DNA of 25,140 bases, taken from assembly GCA_002316215.1 (NCBI GenBank), contig DCDB01000041.1, positions 1 to 25,140 of the forward strand, given 5' to 3'. Positions 7,746 through 15,508 of the stretch are shown piece by piece; the first letter of the stretch is position 1; each line of letters opens with the position of its first letter. This stretch comes from Lachnospiraceae bacterium UBA1066 (GTDB taxonomy: Bacteria > Bacillota > Clostridia > Lachnospirales > Lachnospiraceae). Made by a program: the position numbers and the translations under genes. A model generated the notes under the pieces. That model made no database searches and was not told where the DNA came from. It saw only the letters and a list, made by a program, of their open reading frames with translations.

Positions 7746-8495
7746 TTACAGGCGCATGATTTCTTCTTTTTCCAGATGCTCGATGCCTTCCGGCGTATGT
7801 GTAGACAAATAGACTGTCGGATTTAGCTGTATGAACTCACGTACCTTCTCTTCGCTTTTTCTGGCCTCATCCTTATCCTCAAACACGACGGAAAGCTCGT
7901 TTCTCCTCAGTGCCTCGTCTGTATAGGAAATGTCTCCATGGAACATCCAGAATTTCCCGTCATATTCCAAAACCGCAATCGAATTTCCTTTCGTGTGCCC
8001 CGGTGCCGGCAGCATGACCAGCGAATCCGCGATTTTCTGGCTCTTATCGAAGTTGTGGTACGAACCATCCGTATAATCTACACGAACAATATTGTCGCCT
8101 TTAAGACCCAGGGCATCCGCATCTGTCCGGGAAATAAAGATCTTCGCATTCGGAAACATTCTGAGTTCTCCCGTATGATCCGGATGTTTATGCGTCACCA
8201 CGATTTTTGCGATATCCTGCGGTTTATATCCTGCCGCTTCCAGAGCCTCCGGGAATGTCTGGATCTTCTCCCCGACATAAAGCTTTGCATCCGGCTCTTT
8301 CTTAAAATCCGGCGTTTCCTTTGGAAGTCCGGTATCGATCAGGATGACCTCTTTCCCTGTATCAATCAGATAGTTCTGCAGACTGGAAGGATACCTTTTG
8401 TCCATATCGATCTTTTCCGGTGCCAGCGATCCTCCCATGGCGAATGCTTCCTGCATTTCCCCGTTCTTATAATATTTCAGTGCGATGATCTTCAT
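7746..8495 (-). CDS. MBL-fold hydrolase, AHL-lactonase-like
   Basis: 249-residue metallo-beta-lactamase-fold enzyme of the N-acyl-homoserine lactonase-like group. All metal ligands are visible: H102, H104, D106 and H107 in THKHPDH, H167 in PAPGHT, D188 in HGD and H233 in STHTPEG. Such enzymes open lactone rings, but members in Firmicutes often have other ester or lactone substrates. No signal peptide, so cytoplasmic. Start supported by AGGAGG before the ATG. First gene of a two-gene unit with DUF1304, divergent from the OhrR-type sensor, which suggests a role in detoxification under peroxide or electrophile stress rather than quorum quenching; this is inference. Confidence 0.85.
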   Translation of the reverse strand: MKIIALKYYKNGEMQEAFAMGGSLAPEKIDMDKRYPSSLQNYLIDTGKEVILIDTGLPKETPDFKKEPDAKLYVGEKIQTFPEALEAAGYKPQDIAKIVVTHKHPDHTGELRMFPNAKIFISRTDADALGLKGDNIVRVDYTDGSYHNFDKSQKIADSLVMLPAPGHTKGNSIAVLEYDGKFWMFHGDISYTDEALRRNELSVVFEDKDEARKSEEKVREFIQLNPTVYLSTHTPEGIEHLEKEEIMRL

Positions 8496-8520
8496 TTTCC
8501 GTCCTCCTATTTAATTTATA

Positions 8521-8535
8521 TAAATTTAATTGTGC
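8521..8535. promoter_or_regulatory. OhrR-type operator candidate, copy 1
   Basis: TAAATTTAATTGTGC, identical to the copy at 8591-8605. It lies about 25 bp before the MBL start codon and downstream of the predicted MBL transcription start, a roadblock position. The AATT-AATTGT core resembles the AT-rich boxes known for OhrR of Bacillus. Confidence 0.6.
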
Positions 8536-8552
8536 TAAATCTTTATGCTGTG

Positions 8553-8581
8553 ACTGTACTCTATTTATGTATGGATGTCAA
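8553..8581 (-). promoter_or_regulatory. Promoter of MBL-DUF1304 operon
   Basis: Read on the minus strand: a consensus -35 TTGACA (plus 8576-8581), 17 bp, then TACAGT (plus 8553-8558). It points to the MBL gene and lies between the two 15-bp operator copies. Confidence 0.6.
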
Positions 8582-8590
8582 TAGTTTTTC

Positions 8591-8605
8591 TAAATTTAAT
8601 TGTGC
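8591..8605. promoter_or_regulatory. OhrR-type operator candidate, copy 2
   Basis: Second exact copy of TAAATTTAATTGTGC, 70 bp from the first and in the same orientation. It covers the -35 box (TTGTGC, 8600-8605) of the regulator gene, so bound protein would block its own promoter. Confidence 0.65.
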
Positions 8606-8628
8606 AATCTACAATTATCTGCTATACT
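8600..8628 (+). promoter_or_regulatory. Promoter of the OhrR-type regulator gene
   Basis: TTGTGC at 8600-8605 and TATACT at 8623-8628 with 17-bp spacing. The -35 box is inside the second operator copy. Confidence 0.6.
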
Positions 8629-8688
8629 GCTTTTATAAACGTGACGTTTTTCCTTGTCTGTCATTGTACAAAGTACGGGGGTATTAAA

Positions 8689-9123
8689 ATGAAATGTGAT
8701 ACCGACAGCCTGAAACTCGATAACCAGCTCTGCTTCCCGATCTACGCCTGCTCGCATGAGATCATAAAAAAATACAAGCCATTTCTTGATAAAATCGGCC
8801 TGACCTATACGCAGTACATCACCATGATGGTACTGTGGGACAGACAGGAAATCAGCGCACGGGACTTAGGTATCATGCTCCATCTGGATTCCGGCACCCT
8901 GACTCCTCTTCTTAAGCGGATGCAGGGAATGGGGCTGATCACACGCACGCGCTGCGATACGGATGAACGCATCCTCAATGTAAAGATCACGCCTTCCGGA
9001 AATGCGCTGAAAGAAAAGGCAGCCTCTATTCCAAAGCAGATCCGTTCCTGCGTCGATCTGACAGAAGAAGAAAGCAGGACCCTTTACAGGATCCTGTATA
9101 AGATTCTTGAGACAATCTCATGA
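8689..9123 (+). CDS. OhrR-type MarR-family peroxide sensor
   Basis: 144-residue winged-helix repressor of the MarR family, OhrR branch. The family hallmark DNQLCFPIYA places the redox-active cysteine at position 15, and Tyr19, Tyr29 and Tyr40 fall at the positions that contact the oxidised cysteine in Bacillus OhrR. The DNA-binding region reads LDSGTLTPLLKRMQGMGLIT followed by the wing RTRCDTDER. Oxidation by organic hydroperoxides should release the repressor from DNA. Start is the ATG at 8689 behind a GGGGGT ribosome site; the frame extends upstream into the operator region, which is not plausible. No ohr peroxidase gene is adjacent; the divergent targets are the MBL hydrolase and DUF1304. 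C3 and C21 could act as resolving thiols. Confidence 0.88.
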   Translation: MKCDTDSLKLDNQLCFPIYACSHEIIKKYKPFLDKIGLTYTQYITMMVLWDRQEISARDLGIMLHLDSGTLTPLLKRMQGMGLITRTRCDTDERILNVKITPSGNALKEKAASIPKQIRSCVDLTEEESRTLYRILYKILETIS

Positions 9124-9180
9124 CAGTGCATGCCGCTTCCGGAGGAGTTCGTCAGCCCATTTCCAACCCGGATCTTTTGA

Positions 9181-10347
9181 TTAGTCATAATGCCTCATTT
9201 TGGACAATACAGCGCAAATAAAAATCGTTACCGCCATATCCGGCAATGTACTGCCGATGAGCAGATTTGCTCCCATCAGAAAACGGTAAAGAATGAAACC
9301 TACAGCCCAGACAATCAGGTTCGGCACATTAAAAGCACTTTTGCTGCTATCCTGTTTAAGCAGGAAGAAGTCCGCAACCTGTATGGCAATCATCGGTGCA
9401 AATACGGAACCGATCAGATAAAGGAAATCCACAATATTATCCATTGGATAAATAACGGCACAGATGATTCCGAAGACCGTCGCCCCGACGGCGACCCATT
9501 TTCCATTTATCTTCGGGAAGACCGTTTCACTGGAAATCCCGGCAGAGTACGCATCCAGAAATGTCGTTGTTACCGTGGAAAGGATAATGATCAGGAGGCC
9601 CGCAATGCCAAGTCCCGCCTTGACCATAATCTGAGCGATATCGCTTTCTCCGGTATAGATAGCCGCGCCCATTCCGATCACGTACATCCAGCAGCTGACC
9701 AATCCGTAGACGACGGTACTGACAGCAGTCGCCCGCATGGGTTTATCCGCTTTCCGTGTATAATCGCTGATCAGCGGCAGCCAGGACAGCGGCATGGCAA
9801 CAGAAAGTTCCACTGCAGCCCCAAAGGAAATACTGTCACTGATTGTCCCGACGGGTGAGCCATGTCCGAAAATCACTTTGCACAAAATCAGTGTAAGGAC
9901 GAATAAAGCAGTCATCGCAACGATATTGATCTTTCCGAGATTTGTGACGCCTACCAGGATCCAGACGATGATCAATCCGCCGATAACCAGACACCAAACC
10001 CATGCGCCGGCAGGACAGGCCCCGTTTGCCGCAAGCGCACTGTCATAAATCATGATAGCCGTCCATCCGGCCAGCTGAAGGATATTCAGGATTGCGAACA
10101 GCAGGCTTCCCTTCTGTCCGAAGCTTAGTTTGACGGTCTCCATGGAACTTTTCCGGGTCTTTCCCCCGATCAATCCTGCAAGAAAAAACATGGTGCAGCC
10201 GATCACATGTCCCAGCAGGATGGCAAGCAGCCCTGTTCCGAAACCCAGCGGTGCAAAATAGGTGCCGGTCAGAATTTCCGCGATGGATACTCCGGCGCCA
10301 AACCAGATCAGCCCGTTCTCAAAAGCCGATGTATATTTTTCTTTCAT
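9181..10347 (-). CDS. cytX: CytX, hydroxymethylpyrimidine permease (NCS1 family)
   Basis: 388-residue permease of the nucleobase:cation symporter-1 family with about 12 membrane helices. The N-terminal segment NGLIWFGAGVSIAEILTGTY and later QLAGWTAIMIYDSALAANG are typical of CytX, the family linked to TPP-riboswitch operons and predicted to import the thiamine pyrimidine precursor HMP. It is the last gene of the thiamine operon: its ATG overlaps the thiD stop by four bases (ATGA), so translation is coupled. Role follows from family and context; cytosine or another pyrimidine remains possible. Confidence 0.88.
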   Translation of the reverse strand: MKEKYTSAFENGLIWFGAGVSIAEILTGTYFAPLGFGTGLLAILLGHVIGCTMFFLAGLIGGKTRKSSMETVKLSFGQKGSLLFAILNILQLAGWTAIMIYDSALAANGACPAGAWVWCLVIGGLIIVWILVGVTNLGKINIVAMTALFVLTLILCKVIFGHGSPVGTISDSISFGAAVELSVAMPLSWLPLISDYTRKADKPMRATAVSTVVYGLVSCWMYVIGMGAAIYTGESDIAQIMVKAGLGIAGLLIIILSTVTTTFLDAYSAGISSETVFPKINGKWVAVGATVFGIICAVIYPMDNIVDFLYLIGSVFAPMIAIQVADFFLLKQDSSKSAFNVPNLIVWAVGFILYRFLMGANLLIGSTLPDMAVTIFICAVLSKMRHYD

Positions 10348-11156
10348 CCCAGTACACCGCCTTTTGAAAACTCACCCTGCAGATCAAAGGCATGATTCAT
10401 GGGACCGCTGCCATGACCCAGATCCAGCATGGCTGAAAGTGCGCCGGAAATGTAATCCTTGGCCCGTCTTACCGAAGTGAACAGATCAAACCCTTTCGCC
10501 AGATTCGAAGCAATTGCGCTGGAAAGCGTGCACCCTGTCCCATGGGTGTTCGGATTATTGATGCGTTTTCCCGTCAGCCACTGATACTGTCCCCCGGAAA
10601 ATAAAAGGTCATTGGCGTCATTCAAGTGATGACCGCCCTTGCACAGAACCGCCGTGCCATATGTTTTACCGATTTTTTCGGCAGCTTTTATCATATCTTC
10701 CGGATTGCGGATCTGCATTTCCGCCAGCACTTCAGATTCCGGAATATTCGGCGTAATGATATCTGCCATCGGAAGCAGCTCTTTCTTCAAAACGGCAATA
10801 GCATCCTTACTAATCAGTTTCGCACCGCTGGTTGCAACCATAACGGGATCGACCACAATATTCTTCGCGGAATAATTCTTCAGCCGTTCTGCAATGACCC
10901 GGATCAGGCCGCCTGAAGATACCATCCCTATCTTTACCGCATCCGGACGGATATCCTTAAAAATGTCATCAATCTGTTCTGCTAAAAAGCCAGGGGTTAC
11001 TTCCATAATCCCTGTCACGCCGGTCGTGTTCTGCGCTGTGAGTGCTGTAATGGCACTCATAGCATAAACACCATTCATCGTCATCGTCTTGATATCCGCT
11101 TGAATGCCGGCGCCTCCGCTGGAATCACTTCCCGCGATTGTCAATGCTGTTCTCAT
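10344..11156 (-). CDS. thiD: ThiD, HMP/HMP-P kinase
   Basis: 270-residue ribokinase-fold enzyme that phosphorylates hydroxymethylpyrimidine twice to give HMP-PP for thiamine phosphate synthesis. Motifs: TIAGSDSSGGAGIQADIKTM at residues 5-24, DPVMVATSG in the middle, and the anion hole and catalytic aspartate region NTHGTGCTLSSAIASN near the C-terminus. The length is normal. The start at 11156 is fixed by AGGGAGGAAA; the frame runs 33 codons further upstream through the ribosome site and is not used. It lies 82 bp after the HAD gene and overlaps cytX by four bases. HMP entering through CytX would be its substrate. Confidence 0.94.
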   Translation of the reverse strand: MRTALTIAGSDSSGGAGIQADIKTMTMNGVYAMSAITALTAQNTTGVTGIMEVTPGFLAEQIDDIFKDIRPDAVKIGMVSSGGLIRVIAERLKNYSAKNIVVDPVMVATSGAKLISKDAIAVLKKELLPMADIITPNIPESEVLAEMQIRNPEDMIKAAEKIGKTYGTAVLCKGGHHLNDANDLLFSGGQYQWLTGKRINNPNTHGTGCTLSSAIASNLAKGFDLFTSVRRAKDYISGALSAMLDLGHGSGPMNHAFDLQGEFSKGGVLG

Positions 11157-11238
11157 GTTGTTTCCTCCCTTTTTCTCTCGCATGATTTTATAAAGCGGCA
11201 GAAGGTGGTGCCCCCGGTCTGTCGCTGAAAGCCCCGGA

Positions 11239-11898
11239 TCAGAGTCCCGATGCAAATTCCCAAAAGCTCTCAGGATCCGAATAATCCTTCAGATAATAAT
11301 CTGCTGTTTCCTTTATAATTTTCTGATTTTCTTCATATCGGTCATAAACCGCCGCCACAAAAAATCCATCCCCTTTCGCCGTCATGACAGCATGCAATGC
11401 ATCCTCAAAGATCCACGTATCCTGCTTTTCCGTATTGAGAAAATTCATCGCCTTCCTGAAGATCAGGGGATTGTCCTTTCCGGAACCTACGGAAGAACAG
11501 GTAAGTATTTCCGAAAAATACTTCTCCATATGGCAACGGACAAGTGCTGCTTCTACCAGATACCGGTCTGTCGCTGTGGCAAGACACATCCTGACTCCGT
11601 GATCCGTAAGCAGCTGCAGAAAACTTTCCGCATCCCTTTTCGGCTGTACTTCGTTTCGATAAAAATGTTCGATCCTGCGGTTTACACCGTTCACGATCTC
11701 ATCCTGCGGCAGTGTGACTCCATATTCATCCCGGAAATAGCATGCCGCCTGAGTGAGGCTCATCGGCTTCAGGACTTCGTTAATATCCGGCCGCGGCACA
11801 TACCCGATGGAACACAAATATTCTTCCCCAATGGTATCCCAGATAAACATAGAATCAAAGAGTGTGCCGTCAAAGTCAAACACAGCGCCCTTCAGCAT
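11239..11898 (-). CDS. HAD-family phosphatase in thiamine operon
   Basis: 219-residue haloacid dehalogenase superfamily hydrolase with an alpha-helical cap after motif I (beta-phosphoglucomutase/phosphatase-like subgroup). Motif I VFDFDGTLFDS supplies D8 and D10, motif II is LATATDR, motif III contains the lysine in GSGKDNP, and motif IV is IFEDALHAV. It overlaps the end of thiE by seven bases and precedes thiD, so it is made together with thiamine enzymes. Inference: it may dephosphorylate thiamine phosphate, so that thiamine can be pyrophosphorylated by a ThiN-type kinase, or it may act on HMP-P or HET-P. Sequence alone does not fix the substrate. Confidence 0.85.
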   Translation of the reverse strand: MLKGAVFDFDGTLFDSMFIWDTIGEEYLCSIGYVPRPDINEVLKPMSLTQAACYFRDEYGVTLPQDEIVNGVNRRIEHFYRNEVQPKRDAESFLQLLTDHGVRMCLATATDRYLVEAALVRCHMEKYFSEILTCSSVGSGKDNPLIFRKAMNFLNTEKQDTWIFEDALHAVMTAKGDGFFVAAVYDRYEENQKIIKETADYYLKDYSDPESFWEFASGL

Positions 11899-12536
11899 TT
11901 TTCCAGCATTTCTCTTGTCAGGCTCTTCAGCTCTGCTGTTGCCTTCCGGATGTCCTTTTCAGCGAAAATTGCGCTGATGACCGCAATGCCGCAGATTCCG
12001 CTGCCCGAAAGCTGCATAACGTTTTCCTTACTGATTCCTCCGATGGCGATCACCGGAATATGCACCGCTTCGCAGATTTTCTTCAATGTATCCCGGCTTA
12101 CGTCTTCGGCGTCCGATTTGGAACCTGTAGGAAATACCGCCCCTACTCCGAGATAGTCTGCCCCACATTTTTCGGCAAGCACAGCCTGTTTTACATTTTC
12201 TGCCGACACACCGAGGATCTTATTTTTTCCGATCAGTTCCCGGACATTGCCGGCTTCCATATCGCTCTGTCCGACATGAACCCCGTCTGCATCCGCCTGA
12301 AGAGCGATTTCCACATTGTCATCGATGACAAACGGTACCTGGTAACGTCTGCAGAGCTCTTTGATTTCAATGGCTTCCTTCAAAAAATCTTTCGGGTTCA
12401 TTTCTTTTTCACGCAGCTGTACAAATGCAGCTCCGCCCAGGATGGCCTGTTCTACCTGATCATACAAAGATGCGCCGTTCAGCCAGCGTCGGTCCGTAAC
12501 CGCATATAAAAGCAGATCCTTCTTATCGAATTTCAT
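11892..12536 (-). CDS. thiE: ThiE, thiamine-phosphate synthase
   Basis: 214-residue TIM-barrel enzyme that joins HMP-PP and HET-P to thiamine monophosphate. Typical motifs are YAVTDRRW at the start, FVQLREKEM, FVIDDNVEIALQADADGVHVG with the metal-binding aspartates, GVGAVFPTGSK for the phosphate, and VIAIGGI near the end. The ATG follows GAAGGAG. It overlaps the thiM end by 14 bases and the HAD start by seven, so the three genes are tightly coupled. Confidence 0.95.
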   Translation of the reverse strand: MKFDKKDLLLYAVTDRRWLNGASLYDQVEQAILGGAAFVQLREKEMNPKDFLKEAIEIKELCRRYQVPFVIDDNVEIALQADADGVHVGQSDMEAGNVRELIGKNKILGVSAENVKQAVLAEKCGADYLGVGAVFPTGSKSDAEDVSRDTLKKICEAVHIPVIAIGGISKENVMQLSGSGICGIAVISAIFAEKDIRKATAELKSLTREMLEKC

Positions 12537-13344
12537 AATTTGCTCCTTCTTTCAGTACCTTTTCATTCATATGACAGATCGCATCGATGATGCGGTTGCG
12601 GTAGGTGGAATTTCCATCTTCCTCTTTCATATGTGAATATCCGATCTCACCTGCCAGCCCCATAGCACAGACGGATGCGGCGGCTGCGTCCAGCTTGTTT
12701 TCAGGATTCGCTGCAATAAAAGCCGTCATCATTCCCGACAGCTGACATCCGGTTCCCGTAATCCGTCCCATTTCCGGCCTGCCGTTCCTTATGACATAGC
12801 ACCTTTGTTCATCTGCAACCAGATCGATGGCACCGGTAATCGCAATGATACATTTTTTATCTTTTGACAGATCCTTTGCAAATGCAACCATTCCCTCCAG
12901 GTTCTCCTGCGTCACGGCATCCGCCGCATCCGCGTCTACGCCCCTGGTTGTCCCACTGCCCTTTGCCAGCGTCTTGATCTCGGAAATATTTCCGCGGATG
13001 ACATCGAACCGGATTTCTTCTGTCAGCTTCTGAGCTGTTTCCGTACGCAGACGGCTTGCGCCTGCTCCCACCGGATCCAGAAGAACAGCATGGCCCAGCT
13101 CATTTGCCCTGTGTCCGGCAAGGAACATCGCCTCGATACTTCTTTTATTCAAAGTCCCGATATTAATATTAAGCCCGCCGCAGATGGACGTGATATCCAC
13201 GACATCCTCCGGTTCATCCGACATGATCGGGCTGGCACCGCAGGCCAGCAGAATATTGGCGACATCATTTACCGTTACATAATTCGTGATGTTGTGAACC
13301 AGCGGTGCTTTCTCTCTGACAACCGTAAAGCTTTCTTCAAACAT
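12523..13344 (-). CDS. thiM: ThiM, hydroxyethylthiazole kinase
   Basis: 273-residue kinase that phosphorylates the salvaged thiazole moiety (HET) to HET-P. Motifs are PLVHNITNYVTVNDVAN near residue 15, ACGASPIMSDEPEDV, LDPVGAGASR and the ATP-site GRITGTGCQLSGM. First gene of the thiamine operon, behind the TPP riboswitch. Start at 13344 is set by AGGAGGAGGA; the frame extends upstream into the riboswitch terminator and cannot be the real N-terminus. With thiE, thiD and cytX it forms a salvage set; thiC and thiazole-synthesis genes are absent from this window. Confidence 0.95.
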   Translation of the reverse strand: MFEESFTVVREKAPLVHNITNYVTVNDVANILLACGASPIMSDEPEDVVDITSICGGLNINIGTLNKRSIEAMFLAGHRANELGHAVLLDPVGAGASRLRTETAQKLTEEIRFDVIRGNISEIKTLAKGSGTTRGVDADAADAVTQENLEGMVAFAKDLSKDKKCIIAITGAIDLVADEQRCYVIRNGRPEMGRITGTGCQLSGMMTAFIAANPENKLDAAAASVCAMGLAGEIGYSHMKEEDGNSTYRNRIIDAICHMNEKVLKEGANYEIR

Positions 13345-13374
13345 AAGTCCTCCTCCTGAAATAAAAAATTTCAT

Positions 13375-13409
13375 AAAAAAACGAGCATACCAATGACGGC
13401 ACACTCGTT
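13375..13409 (-). terminator. Intrinsic terminator of the TPP riboswitch
   Basis: On the minus strand AACGAGTGTGCC pairs with GGTATGCTCGTT over 12 pairs (three to four G-T) around the loop GTCATT, followed by a run of seven T. It lies between the aptamer and the thiM ribosome site, which indicates transcription attenuation when TPP is bound. Confidence 0.85.
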
Positions 13410-13420
13410 TATAATTACAT

Positions 13421-13513
13421 TGCGATATCCCTACGTTGGCATTATCCAAATCAGGTCTGTGGGTCGAAGGAAATACCTTCCTCTCAGTCTGTTATCCAAA
13501 CTCCCCATGCATT
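13421..13513 (-). ncRNA. TPP riboswitch aptamer (THI element)
   Basis: The minus strand carries the conserved THI-box pieces in order: GCATGGGGAGT, then ACTGAGAGG, a short variable hairpin GAAGGTATTTCCTTC, GACCC, then GACCTGATTTGGATAATGCC and AACGTAGGGA. These are the TPP pyrimidine-sensor (CTGAGA) and pyrophosphate-sensor helices. It controls the thiM-thiE-HAD-thiD-cytX operon in cis: high TPP should favour the downstream terminator. Confidence 0.96.
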
Positions 13514-13524
13514 CAGTTTTATAT

Positions 13525-13552
13525 ATCATATCACTTTTCTCAATAACTGCAA
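13525..13552 (-). promoter_or_regulatory. Promoter of the thiamine operon
   Basis: Minus strand TTGCAG (plus 13547-13552), 16 bp, then TATGAT (plus 13525-13530), about 10 bases before the aptamer begins. About 20 bp further upstream lies a 15-bp inverted repeat, TCGTAT-ATC-ATACGA at 13574-13588. Confidence 0.65.
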
Positions 13553-13599
13553 CAAATATGTCACTTATTGTTCTCGTATATCATACGATTATTTCTTGC

Positions 13600-13880
13600 A
13601 ATTTTTAGACTCACTATAAATTTTATGTCGGCACGAATCAATCTTTATCCAGCATTTTGCCATCTGATCGGCATCTCCGTCAGCAGCTAGCTTCTCCACA
13701 GGATAAAGCTTTTTACGATCTTTTTGATCTGCTGCAACTGAGGAGCAAACACGGCTTTTGGAAAATCACCTTCTCCGTCTGACGAAGGGATTACTGCATT
13801 TGACCATGAACTGTCATCAAATTGTACCTTTCTTCTCATCTAAAAAAGGATTTGCTGGCATATTCGTAATCCAGTAATTG
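13600..13880 (-). pseudogene. Decayed coding-like sequence, unrecognised
   Basis: This gap between the esterase and the thiamine promoter has no intact gene, but minus-strand frames look like a broken protein: NNYWITNMPANPFLDEKKGT, then after a shift of frame FDDSSWSNAVIPSSDGEGDF with PKAVFAPQLQQIKK, then after another shift KKLYPVEKLAADGDADQMAK ending near 13600. Each piece alone is 25-55 codons without a ribosome site. FDDSSW recalls jelly-roll domains of glycosidases, but I cannot name the family. A remnant of a further carbohydrate gene of the neighbouring locus is plausible; chance is not excluded. Confidence 0.35.
13842..13872 (-). terminator. Weak terminator candidate after the esterase gene
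   Basis: Minus strand GGATT pairs with AATCC over a 15-base loop and is followed at once by TTTTTT (plus A-run 13842-13847). It lies 18 bp after the esterase stop. The stem is only five pairs, so support is low. Confidence 0.3.
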
Positions 13881-13889
13881 TTCAGCATC

Positions 13890-14723
13890 TTATATTCCTA
13901 CATTTCCGCTGCTCATTCCTGCAGCATTCCCGGACAACGGAAGCCATTCCAGGATATTCTTAATGTATCTGTTCCAGAAATCCCAGTCGTGCGCACCCGG
14001 ACCTTCTTCATATGTGACCGGAATTTCATTTTTTCGAAAAAATTCAGCAAGCATGCGATTCTCATTCAAGAGGGTATCCTGTTCTCCGCAGCACATGTAT
14101 ATCTTCGGAAATTCTATCTTATCCCGGCGCATTCTATCCGTAAGAAAATAAAGGTCTTTATCGCTTTCTTTAACACCTGCGAGATTTCCGAAAACGCTTT
14201 CAGCAAAATCTCTCCCTTCAATAAAAATTGGAGTCTCATTTGATCTCTTGTCTAGATTCCGGGTAATAAGTGCTGCAGAAAGAGCTCCGATGCAGCCAAA
14301 TGTTTCATGATATTTCAGGCCATTCCTGAGCGCCCCGTATCCTCCCATGGAGAGACCTGCTATAAAAGTATCTTCCCGCTTTTCAGACAGACGAAACATT
14401 TTTCTCGTCAGTTCTACCAGTTCTTTTCCTATGAATTCCCCATAATAATTATGGGCTTTCTCCTGATCCACATAGAACATATTCTCTCCGGAAGGCATGA
14501 CGACCGCCAGATCTCTTTCTTCTGCCCAGCGCTGGATATTCGTTCCGCTGACCCAGTCCATGCGGCTTCCGAATACCCCATGGAGAAGGTAAAGCGTTTT
14601 GAAGTCCCCGCATGTATGCTTCGGCATTCCGGGAAAAGTTATTTTATCTGCCGGCAGAATCACATTAACCGGCACTGTTCTCATAAGTGATTCAGACATT
14701 AAGTCCATTTGAATAAGAGCCAT
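13890..14723 (-). CDS. CE1/esterase-D-like alpha/beta hydrolase
   Basis: 277-residue serine esterase of the family that contains S-formylglutathione hydrolase and CE1 acetyl-xylan or feruloyl esterases. The nucleophile is S125 in GLSMGGYGA, the oxyanion region is LYLLHGVFGSRMDW at 44-57, the acid is D216 in CGEQDTLL and the histidine is H245 in GAHDWDFW. No signal peptide. The start is behind GAGGAGA. It is the last gene of the sugar locus, 26 bp after the YesN-like regulator, so it probably removes acyl groups from imported oligosaccharides. Substrate not determined. Confidence 0.85.
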   Translation of the reverse strand: MALIQMDLMSESLMRTVPVNVILPADKITFPGMPKHTCGDFKTLYLLHGVFGSRMDWVSGTNIQRWAEERDLAVVMPSGENMFYVDQEKAHNYYGEFIGKELVELTRKMFRLSEKREDTFIAGLSMGGYGALRNGLKYHETFGCIGALSAALITRNLDKRSNETPIFIEGRDFAESVFGNLAGVKESDKDLYFLTDRMRRDKIEFPKIYMCCGEQDTLLNENRMLAEFFRKNEIPVTYEEGPGAHDWDFWNRYIKNILEWLPLSGNAAGMSSGNVGI

Positions 14724-14749
14724 TTCTCTATTCTCCTCATTCTCAGGCT

Positions 14750-15508
14750 TTACCTGTTTTCCTCTCTGTACTGCTGGGGTGTAATCCCCGTTTTCTTCTT
14801 AAAAATCCGAATAAAGTAAGAGGAATAAGAAAAGCCGGATTTTTCTGATATTTCAACCATGTTCATATCTGTCTCCCGAAGCAGCTTTTCGGCAAGATTA
14901 ATTCTTTTTTTAGTAATATAATCGCTGAGTGAACTACCTGTTTCTTTTTTGAAGAGCTTTGTCAGATAATCGGGGCTCATATAAACCCGGGCTGCAAGTT
15001 CATCTCTGGAGACGTCAACGGACAGATTATCCATAATGATCTGCTTGACCTTTTCGACAGGAGATTCCGTTTTTGCAGAATCTGTGTAATTATCCCAGAT
15101 ATTCTCCAGATCTTTCGTCTTTCTTCCTTTTTCCACAATTTTCAGAGCCTTTTTGATAATATCCTCTAGTTCGTCATAGGGAATCGGTTTTATGACATAA
15201 TCAAGTGCACCAAGCTGAATTGCTTTCTGACAGTAATTAAAATCAACATGGCAGGTATAAAAAATGCACTGCACATCTGGATATTTTTCTTTTACACATT
15301 TAATGAGTTCCATTCCGCTGCCTCCCGGCATTTCGATATCGCAGATCATTAAATCGATATGAGACCGGCAGAGTGTATCCAGAGCCTCCCGCATGCTGCC
15401 TGCCTTATACAAGCGCTCAATACCGAGGAGTCTCCAATCCACTCCATTTTCCAGACCTTTTATCGCAAGCGGTTCATCATCTACCAGGAGAATCTGATAA
15501 TGGCTCAT
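14750..15508 (-). CDS. YesN-like response regulator (receiver + AraC HTH)
   Basis: 252-residue two-component regulator. Receiver domain at 1-120 with acidic pair D10-D11, phospho-acceptor D57 in ICDIEMP, T85 and K107 in YVIKPI. AraC-type double helix-turn-helix at about 150-250: SRDELAARVYMSPDYLTKLF and MVEISEKSGFSYSSYFIRIF, ending TPQQYREE. The start at 15508 follows GGGAGGAAGG; the frame extends 16 codons into the kinase gene. It overlaps the kinase gene by 32 bases, so the pair is co-translated. The 39-bp element in front of the importer and the GH3 gene is the obvious candidate target. Confidence 0.93.
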   Translation of the reverse strand: MSHYQILLVDDEPLAIKGLENGVDWRLLGIERLYKAGSMREALDTLCRSHIDLMICDIEMPGGSGMELIKCVKEKYPDVQCIFYTCHVDFNYCQKAIQLGALDYVIKPIPYDELEDIIKKALKIVEKGRKTKDLENIWDNYTDSAKTESPVEKVKQIIMDNLSVDVSRDELAARVYMSPDYLTKLFKKETGSSLSDYITKKRINLAEKLLRETDMNMVEISEKSGFSYSSYFIRIFKKKTGITPQQYREENR

